Assembly (NCBI GenBank): GCA_032768795.1 | Contig: CP136490.1 | Coordinates: 8,586,001-8,650,000, forward strand | Reading direction: 5' to 3' | Source of the DNA: Tremella fuciformis | Lineage: Eukaryota; Basidiomycota; Tremellomycetes; Tremellales; Tremellaceae | DNA: 64,000 nucleotides | Shown: positions 58,550 to 64,000 of the stretch, piece by piece | Numbering within the stretch: the first letter of the stretch is position 1 | Layout of the letters: each line of letters begins with the position of its first letter | Notes under the pieces: model-generated | Told to the model about the DNA's origin: nothing | What the model saw: the letters and a program-made list of their open reading frames with translations, nothing else | The model's database searches: none | Program-made: the position numbers and the translations under genes

Positions 58550-58915
58550 GATGATGGCGCCGACGACGACTTTGTCGGTGCCGACCGAGGTGAGAGCCGT
58601 ACCCATCGGTAGAGAATGGTCGGGGCATCCAGAATATACTGTCGGTGTGAGCCTAGGTACGATGTGACAAAAGTTGTCGGGAATCTTGGACTCACCGACA
58701 CTGACCCCTAAGCTGACCCCTAAGAGGCCCGATGAGGTCCGACCCGATGATGGTGCCGACGATGACTTTGTCGGTGGTGACCGAGGTGAGACCCGTACCC
58801 ATCGATAGAGAATGGTCCGGGCATCCAGAATATACTGTCGGTGTGAGCCTAGGTACGATGTGACAAAAGCTGTCGGGAATCTTGGACTCACCGACAGCGA
58901 CCCCTAAGCTAACCC
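58550..58915. repeat. 196-bp tandem repeat, about two copies
   Basis: The unit starts with GATGATGG at 58550 and again at 58746 (period 196), with few differences over about 165 bp. Each unit contains CAGAATATACTGTCGGTG and, 45 bp on, ACTCACCGACA, so CTGTCGGTG/CACCGAC can form a long-loop stem. It lies just downstream of the minus-strand orphan ORF. Confidence 0.85.
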
Positions 58916-58928
58916 CAAAGCCACGTGG

Positions 58929-60674
58929 TCATACCGACTCGAGACCCAACCTCTCCCGATCCAACCAGCCTTTGTGCACGAGGGTCGATATGTACCGTAC
59001 GAGAGCTGTACGCTGAAACTTGTGATTGCAGCCGGATGCCCCACAGCGTACTCGAAAGGGTGACCCGTTGTTGATTTGGTACCGATGCCGGGGGTCTTCG
59101 GGTTTGACCTGACATGGGAGACCCCTGTCGGGTCGACACTCCCGAGCCATATTGAACAGGTCCTTGATCTCCTGGTCAGACTGGTAGCGTCGAGACAGGG
59201 ATTGAAACACCGCTGGATAGCCTGTCGGGGGTGCTTGGTGCCACCATGCATCGTTGGCCATGGACTTTGTCGGGCGTCGGAGGCCACTGTTCCACCCGAA
59301 TGAGTTGAGGATATCGGTCAAGGCCTGGACCTGTACCGATGATGGCTTGGTCGCACTCTCGCCACCAAAGATGTGGGCTTCCTCTGCCCGGTCGTACACC
59401 CAGTTTGCATTGTCAAGCATAGCCTCTCGTCGGACAACCTTTGCCGACAGCTTGTGTCTCGAGTGTGGTCCGTCACCGATGCCAAGCCAGTATCGGGGGT
59501 CAAGTAGCGGTGACTGATCTACCAGTCGATGTGCCTCTTTGAGTGTCGATGCTTTGACGGTGACCTCTATTCGAAAACCTCGGAGGTCGTACCGACCCTT
59601 GCCGGTGAGGTCATGGATCATACGAAGTGCGGCAGCGACCTGATTCCGTACACCGGCAAGTGTCCGAGGGACTCCCCCCTGAAGTCGACTGTTGAATGAC
59701 TTGATGACGTGTACGATGCGAGGGTAGACCTTGACACTGAACTGCCTGTTGCGGTAGCTCTCCTTGATATTGACCGAGCCATAGTCACCCGAGCCGGGCA
59801 CCATCATCGAGAAATGTTGGAGGCCGTGCATGCGACCTGCCGAGGATGCAAATAGCCAAATCCATGGGGATACGAAGCTTCGACCGATGTCCCACTCGTT
59901 GTGTTCGGCCCATTGGTGGTCGGACTGGGCAGGCTCGGTGGCCATGAAGTTGTCGATGATAGGCATCTTTTGCCCGTAGGCCTTGAGTCGGAGGGCATGG
60001 CATTTTGACTCTCGGAGGCAGTGGATGAAAACTGTTGTCGGTACGACAAGGTTGCCCTGGCTGGCTTGCATCGGGAGCTTCCCAGGCTGTGCGACCTGAT
60101 ATTGATTGAGCTCGGCAAAGAAGGCAGCCTTGTGTGCGGGAGAGACCCAAATCTGGTGTGTGGCCTCGGCAAGTAGCATCCATCGATCAAAGCCAGGTCC
60201 TCGGTGATATGTTGTATGCAGTTTCCGATAGGGTGCTCGACTGACCAACTGGATCAAGGACAGGGTGTCTTTGAACCGACGAACATACTCCTTTGGTGAG
60301 ATGACGATCTCCCAGCGGTCAACATCGACTGCCTGTGGGAGAAGGTTATCGAGGCGTGCGATGGGTCTGGTGCCGAAGGCTATGAACCCCGAGACAAATG
60401 GCAGTCGGTTCACACGACTCGACGGTGGTGGAGTGATCTCCCGTAGAGGTGTTCCCGGTGGATCTGATAGTGTCGGGCCCTCGTGCTGTGCTGTGTGCTG
60501 GCGAGGGGTGGGTTGCCCCGTCGGTGTCGGTAGGTGGGAGGCTGTCGATACAGGGGTGAGTGTCGATGACCCGACGGGTGTCACTGGCCTGTCGGGTGGT
60601 GATGGCCTGTCGGGTGGTGACGGTCTGTCAGGTGTCGAGGGTGGGTCTGTCGTGGAGGATGGGGCGGGAGCCAT
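58929..60674 (-). CDS. Intronless orphan protein of about 580 residues in the repeat region
   Basis: Not recognised. The frame is open from 60758, but its first 28 codons fall in the hairpin repeat, so the Met at 60674 (MAPAPSSTTD) is preferred. The N-terminal 90 residues are Pro/Ser/Thr-rich with repeated PDRPSPPDRP. A long conserved-looking central region follows, with RKLHTTYHRGPGFDRWMLL, SFVSPWIWLFASSAGRMHG, VYPRIVHVIKSFNSRLQGG and LRGFRIEVTVKASTLKEAH. The C-terminus carries CRPDRGLPC then RVRCGASGCNHKF, a possible zinc-ribbon (Cys/Cys...Cys/Cys-x-His). Lack of introns, in a genome where nearly every gene has several, and tight flanking by repeats suggest a mobile-element or selfish-element gene. 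No transposase, Rep or polymerase motif was found. Confidence 0.6.
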   Translation of the reverse strand: MAPAPSSTTDPPSTPDRPSPPDRPSPPDRPVTPVGSSTLTPVSTASHLPTPTGQPTPRQHTAQHEGPTLSDPPGTPLREITPPPSSRVNRLPFVSGFIAFGTRPIARLDNLLPQAVDVDRWEIVISPKEYVRRFKDTLSLIQLVSRAPYRKLHTTYHRGPGFDRWMLLAEATHQIWVSPAHKAAFFAELNQYQVAQPGKLPMQASQGNLVVPTTVFIHCLRESKCHALRLKAYGQKMPIIDNFMATEPAQSDHQWAEHNEWDIGRSFVSPWIWLFASSAGRMHGLQHFSMMVPGSGDYGSVNIKESYRNRQFSVKVYPRIVHVIKSFNSRLQGGVPRTLAGVRNQVAAALRMIHDLTGKGRYDLRGFRIEVTVKASTLKEAHRLVDQSPLLDPRYWLGIGDGPHSRHKLSAKVVRREAMLDNANWVYDRAEEAHIFGGESATKPSSVQVQALTDILNSFGWNSGLRRPTKSMANDAWWHQAPPTGYPAVFQSLSRRYQSDQEIKDLFNMARECRPDRGLPCQVKPEDPRHRYQINNGSPFRVRCGASGCNHKFQRTALVRYISTLVHKGWLDRERLGLESV

Positions 60675-60722
60675 GTCTACATCCTCGACCAGGTCGGCAT
60701 CTGTCGGATGGCCCTGCCCTTG

Positions 60723-61015
60723 CCCTAACAATATTCTGCAGTACTTGGACCCCCCCAAGTACTGAGTACTTGGACCCCCCCTTCAAATTCGTGGGAGTAC
60801 TTGGACCCCCTCCACGAACTCGTGGGAGTACTTGGACCCCCCTCCACGAACTCGTGGGAGTACTTGGCCCTAACAATATTCTGCAGTACTTGGACCCCCC
60901 CAAGTACTGAGTACTTGGACCCCCCCTTCAAATTCGTGGGAGTACTTGGACCCCCTCCACGAACTCGTGGGAGTACTTGGACCCCCCTCCACGAACTCGT
61001 GGGAGTACTTGGCCC
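60723..61015. repeat. Hairpin-iteron module A, duplicated in tandem (145-bp period)
   Basis: CCTAACAATATTCTGC (60724, again 60869) abuts a hairpin with arms AGTACTTGG / CCAAGTACT around ACCCCC (first copy 60740-60763). The arm sequence then recurs as iterons at 60765, 60796, 60827 and 60859, spaced 25-32 bp and separated by CCACGAACTCGTGG palindromes. The whole 145-bp unit is copied once more at once. More AGTACTTGG iterons follow to about 61110. It lies immediately upstream of the orphan ORF. Confidence 0.9.
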
Positions 61016-61183
61016 TTTCCACGACGTCGTGGGAGTACTTGGGCCCTCCTCGTGGGAGTACTCGTGGAGTACTTGGCTCTTTCCACGAGCTCGTGGGAGT
61101 ACTTGGGCCCCTTGTCCACGGGATCCACCTTTGCCCACGAGGCCGACCTCTATCCACGAGATCTGCAATGTCCACGGCCGCGT

Positions 61184-61300
61184 CCTAACAGTATTCTGCG
61201 GATAGTGGGCCCCCCCACTATCACCTAAAACCCACGATAGTGGGCCCCCCCTGTCTTTGAACTGCGATAGTGGGGTCCAAATTTGTGATAGTGGGGTCTG
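61184..61300. repeat. Hairpin-iteron module B
   Basis: The box CCTAACAGTATTCTGC at 61184 abuts a hairpin 61201-61222 with arms GATAGTGG / CCACTATC around GCCCCC. The arm recurs as iterons at 61236, 61266 and 61287, the last two as GATAGTGGGGTC. It has the same plan as module A with a different arm sequence. Confidence 0.88.
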
Positions 61301-61319
61301 TCTCTTTGGATTCTGAGAG

Positions 61320-61405
61320 AAGAGACGCTGCTCTTTCATCCTGCGCAGCCAGATCTGCTGCAGCCGTCATGGTGAGTGAGATAAATGGACGCGTGGAAAA
61401 GTGTA
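61320..61405. repeat. Diverged ~85-bp segment repeated at 61863-61950
   Basis: AGAAGAGACGCTGCTCTTTC followed by CTGCAGCCGTC and GTGGAAAAGT occurs here. It recurs with substitutions at 61863-61950 and, more weakly, after 61636. It forms the distal part of each hairpin-iteron module. Confidence 0.65.
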
Positions 61406-61438
61406 TTTTTGAAACTGAGCAGATCCACGACGTCGGCG

Positions 61439-61515
61439 TTCCACGAGGTCAATTTCCACGACGTGAGCCTTCCACGAGGTCAATTTCCACGACATTGGCC
61501 TTCCACGAGGTGAAT
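61439..61515. repeat. 31-bp TTCCACGAGGT tandem repeat, three copies
   Basis: TTCCACGAGGTCAATTTCCA starts at 61439 and 61470, and TTCCACGAGGTGAATT at 61501. The 31-bp period equals the iteron spacing in module A. Confidence 0.85.
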
Positions 61516-61520
61516 TGGAT

Positions 61521-61860
61521 CCTAACAGTATTCTGCGGTTACTGGGCCCCCCCAGTAACTTTTATTTTGGACCTCCTCTCTTTGGAGCGAGTTACTGGGG
61601 TCCATACCCGGGTCTACCCCCTGTTACCGGGGGTCATTCTTGAAGAAGAGACGCAGTTCCCTCCAGCCATGGTCTCGGATTTGAGCTGGGAGCAACATGT
61701 GCGGAGAGATCAGCATTCGTGGAGAGAGAACATGGTCGGATGAAGTGTCTCCCGACTTCCACGAGGCCTCTGAGAAAAGTTACTGGGCCCCCCTTGTCTT
61801 TGGAGTGAGTTACTGGGGTCTGTACCCGGGTCTACCCCCAGTTACCGGGGTCCATTCTTG
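61521..61860. repeat. Hairpin-iteron module C
   Basis: The box CCTAACAGTATTCTGC at 61521 abuts a hairpin 61538-61559 with arms GTTACTGG / CCAGTAAC around GCCCCC. Iterons GTTACTGG or GTTACCGG occur at 61591, 61623, 61779, 61809 and 61841, mostly as GTTACTGGGGTC. It is the third variant of the A/B plan, with the iteron-rich half duplicated. Confidence 0.88.
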
Positions 61861-61968
61861 TAGAAGAGATGCTGCTCTTTCTGCCTCTGCGACTGGATCC
61901 GCTGCAGCCGTCCTGGTTGGGGAGATAGATGCATTCGTGGAAAAGTAGAGGTCCAAAAGGCAGCTTAT

Positions 61969-62112
61969 CCACGAGCATCCTCCAGCTCCACGGTCCCACG
62001 AGAGCCCTCCAGCTCCACGGTATCCACAAGCGTCCTCTGGCTCCACGGTACCCACGAGTTCCCTACAGCTCCACGGTCTCCACGAGTGCCCTCCTGCTCC
62101 ACGGTAGCCACC
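61969..62112. repeat. 28-bp CCACGAG tandem repeat, five copies
   Basis: Units begin at 61969, 61996, 62024, 62052 and 62080 and consist of CCACGAG, eight variable bases, CCAGCTCCACGGT or close variants. CCACGA is the common word of all short arrays from 60.8 to 62.1 kb. Confidence 0.85.
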
Positions 62113-62327
62113 TTATCCACCATGTCCTCCCCTCAATGTCGCCTTGCCTTGGCCTCCTTGGCTGTATGAAGCCGCATAGCACGTCTTGTCCGCTTCGGCT
62201 TGCTCCATCTTGCCTTGGTCACTGCCATATCCCCGTCTCCCCGTCGTAGAGCGCCCCATCTCCGAGCCAACACTGCTCCTTCATTCCTCACTGGAGGTCT
62301 CATTCCCCGACAGCATTCATAGCCAGC

Positions 62328-62387
62328 GCTTAGGGCCATCAGGGCGCTTGAGTCACCGCTTAGGACCACCAGGGCGCATGAGCCACC
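62328..62387. repeat. 30-bp tandem repeat, two copies
   Basis: GCTTAGGGCCATCAGGGCGC at 62328 and its near-copy at 62358. The preceding 62113-62327 bases show no gene or repeat. Confidence 0.75.
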
Positions 62388-62396
62388 GGGCCGACC

Positions 62397-62425
62397 TTAG
62401 GAGGGTTAGGGGTTTAGGCAGGGGT
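62397..62425 (+). repeat. Degenerate telomere-like TTAGG repeats
   Basis: TTAGGAGGGTTAGGGGTTTAGG lies in this stretch as three TTAGG-type words. The G-rich strand runs left to right, as expected if the chromosome end lies to the right. Short and imperfect, so possibly chance or an interstitial relic. Confidence 0.4.
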
Positions 62426-62439
62426 TACAGGCAGGTCCT

Positions 62440-62473
62440 GGGGGGGGGACTTTCTCGCGCATCGAGATTTTTT
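62440..62473. repeat. G9 tract and CGAGATTTTTT box: second boundary
   Basis: G9 at 62440-62448, then 14 bases, then CGAGATTTTTT at 62463-62473, in the same orientation as at 58365-58410. Beyond it the sequence turns AT-rich; 62487-62717 shows no gene. Confidence 0.65.
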
Positions 62474-62717
62474 GAAATTTTTTTTTGGATTCAAAAAGTT
62501 CGACAAAAGAGCTATTCGTAAATGTAATGATCTTCCCAATCGGGTAAAAACTGACGGATTTACGGGCATCCAAAGTTGGCTGGGTATTTGACTTTGGTTG
62601 GCTGTGACGCGGTCAGTAATTGGAATATTGAGTTGATTGTCGAAGTAAGTAGCCTAATATGTTCCCAAATATAGCTGGGATGACTCTCGCATGCATCCCT
62701 GACTTCACGTAAAACGG

Positions 62718-64000
62718 TCCAAGGGGGGACCCTTGGAGCTCATATGGCCCAAGGGGGGACCCTTGGAGTTTGCTGGTTGTGAGTGAAATTGTTTTTGTGA
62801 AGTGAAGGGTGCTACTATACTCTATTTGACGAGCTGATTAAGAATCTCTAACCCATTTCCGGATCAGAGCGAAACTGGCGGAGTTAATCCCTCCGAAAGA
62901 CCAGTACGTCTGCCCAAGGGGGGACCCTTGTAGCTTTTTCCGGTGCTGGATAGAATTATTCTGCAAGTCTAATGGTTGGTACTATACTCAGTTTGACGAG
63001 CTGATTCCAAATCTCTCACTCGTTTTCTGATCGGAGCAAAACTGGCCGAGCTATCCCCACCCATAACCCAGCTCGACTGCCCAAGGGGGGACCCTTGTAG
63101 CTTTTTCCGGTGCTGGATAAATTTATTCTGCAAGTCTAATGGTTGGTACTATACTCAGTTTGACGAGCTGATTCCAAATCTCTCACTCGTTTTCCAATCG
63201 GAGCAAAACTGGCCGAGCTAACCCCACCCGTAACCCAGCTCGACTGCCCAAGGGGGGACCCTTGTAGCTTTTTCCGGTGCTGGATAAATTTATTCTGCAA
63301 GTCTAAAGGTTGGTACTATACACTATTTGACGAGCTGATCAAGAATCTCTAACCCATTACCAGATCAGAGCAGAACTGGCGGAGTTAATCCCTCCGAAAG
63401 ACCAGTACGTCTGCCCAAGGGGGGACCATTGCAGCTTTTTCCGGCGCTGGATAAATTTATTCTGCGAGTCTAATGGTCGGCACTATACACTATTTGACAA
63501 GCTGATTAAGAATCTCTAACCCATTTACTGATCGGAGCAAAAGTGGCGGAGCTATGTGCCACTTAGCATGTATTATGTGTAACCCAATATAGGCAAGTAA
63601 AACTCAGCAGACCTTCACCCCTCTGGTTTGACACAGTGGTTAGTGTCATTTCGGCCCGCTGTAGGGTGCTGTCTGCCCTAATTTGGCTGTGACTAGGTTC
63701 GATTCCTGGTTGGGGTACACTTTTTGGATCTTATGTCTGTCAAATGGCTTATTGACTTTTGCCCCCCTTGATGACTGTCTTCTTCGATTGTAATGCTTAC
63801 TACTATACTCAGTTTGGCGAGCTGATTCTGAATCTCTCACCCGTTTTCCGATCGGAGCAGAACTGGCGGAGCTACCCCCTCCCGTAACCGAGCACACCTG
63901 CGCAAGGGGGGACCCTTGCAGCTTTTTCCGGCGCTGGATAAATTTATTCTGCAAGTCTAATGGTTGGTACTATACTCTATTCAAAGAGCTGATTCTGAAT
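62718..64000. repeat. 167-bp satellite array
   Basis: The marker CCCAAGGGGGGACCCTTG recurs at 62748, 62913, 63080, 63247 and 63414, with intervals of 165 then 167 bp three times, and again as a variant near 63900. Each unit continues with GCTTTTTCCGG, TTTATTCTGCAAGTCTAA, TGGTACTATAC and GACGAGCTGATT. Two subtypes differ in the second half: one with CTAACCCATT and TAATCCCTCCG, the other with CACTCGTTTT and CCCCACCC. They occur in the order 1, 2, 2, 1. A shorter 30-bp duplication of the marker starts the array at 62718. The array continues off the window. Confidence 0.9.
63629..63725 (+). ncRNA. tRNA-like Pol III unit (tRNA relic or SINE head) inside the satellite
   Basis: An A-box-like TGACACAGTGG (63629-63639) has a perfect D-stem ACAC/GTGT. 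A consensus B box GGTTCGATTCC (63696-63706) sits in a 5-bp T-stem CTAGG/CCTGG, and T5 at 63721-63725 is a Pol III terminator. Between them TAGGG/CCCTA forms a stem with a 9-nt loop, and no proper acceptor stem can be drawn. So this is not a normal tRNA; a tRNA-derived SINE or decayed tRNA fits better. Confidence 0.5.

Noticed and set aside
58202..58891. 229-codon minus-strand frame through the 196-bp repeats and poly-G tract
   Set aside because: Internally repeated peptide and a polyproline stretch come straight from the tandem repeat and G tract, and it overlaps the CocE-like exon; no domain.
60725..61339. Several overlapping ORFs of 80-204 codons on both strands in the hairpin-iteron array
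   Set aside because: They repeat SKYSHEFVEG-like and VGVLGP-like peptides that simply translate the 31-bp iterons; unlikely to be proteins.
58365..62473. LTR retrotransposon with the two boundary sequences as LTRs
   Set aside because: The shared sequence is only the G tract and about 11 bases; no reverse transcriptase, integrase or primer-binding site was seen between them.
63622..63720. Functional tRNA gene
   Set aside because: D and T stems and both Pol III boxes are present but no 7-bp acceptor stem can be formed and the anticodon arm has a 9-nt loop; annotated as tRNA-like instead.
63646..63954. 102-codon minus-strand ORF at the right end
   Set aside because: Spans satellite and the tRNA-like unit; no domain and probably chance.
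1..64000. CRISPR arrays, bacterial operons or riboswitches
   Set aside because: The DNA is eukaryotic with spliceosomal introns throughout; the short tandem arrays at the right end lack unique spacers between identical repeats.

Overview
The window is nuclear DNA of a fungus, most likely a basidiomycete yeast of the Tremellomycetes (Trichosporonales-like). The evidence is roughly 55% GC, genes split by many 40-50 nt introns with GCTGAC/GCTGAT branch sites, and five Zn(II)2Cys6 regulators, a fungal-specific family. The genus is inference; nothing here fixes the species.

From 1 to about 58.3 kb it is a gene-dense catabolic region. In order it holds: a formamidase (cut by the left edge), a Zn2Cys6 factor, a short-chain dehydrogenase (SDR), an UNC93-like transporter, an amidohydrolase, a beta-lactamase-fold gene split by a 0.7 kb insertion, a DUF1338/HglS-type dioxygenase, a second Zn2Cys6 factor, a sugar transporter divergent from an alpha/beta hydrolase, a multidrug-type MFS, a lactose-permease-like sugar transporter, a third Zn2Cys6 factor and a GH1 beta-glucosidase. 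Then come an HpcH/HpaI aldolase, a RidA deaminase, a 2OG-Fe(II) dioxygenase divergent from an SDR, and an anion:cation symporter divergent from a fourth Zn2Cys6 factor. After those are a second symporter, a Gfo/Idh/MocA oxidoreductase, a fifth Zn2Cys6 factor, a phytanoyl-CoA-dioxygenase-family gene divergent from a sugar transporter, a small unknown protein divergent from a fumarylacetoacetase-family hydrolase, and a CocE/NonD hydrolase cut off at its 3' end. The repeated scheme of transporter, oxidoreductase or hydrolase, and local regulator suggests several small nutrient-use clusters, as is common near fungal chromosome ends.

The block at 30.2-41.1 kb (aldolase, RidA, dioxygenase, SDR, symporter, regulator) shares CCCCG...CGGGG inverted repeats in its promoters and is the best candidate for one coregulated pathway.

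From about 58.36 kb the sequence changes abruptly. A poly-G tract abuts the truncated CocE gene. Beyond it lie a 196-bp tandem repeat, an intronless orphan ORF of about 580 codons, a modular array of hairpins and iterons (three variants sharing one conserved box), 28-31-bp CCACGA arrays, degenerate telomere-like TTAGG repeats, a second G-tract boundary, and a 167-bp satellite interrupted by a tRNA-like Pol III unit. This is probably subtelomeric or other heterochromatic repeat DNA with an undescribed element family.

Exon joins were worked out by hand only at diagnostic motifs. Gene ends are therefore firmer than internal exon boundaries, and coordinates span introns.
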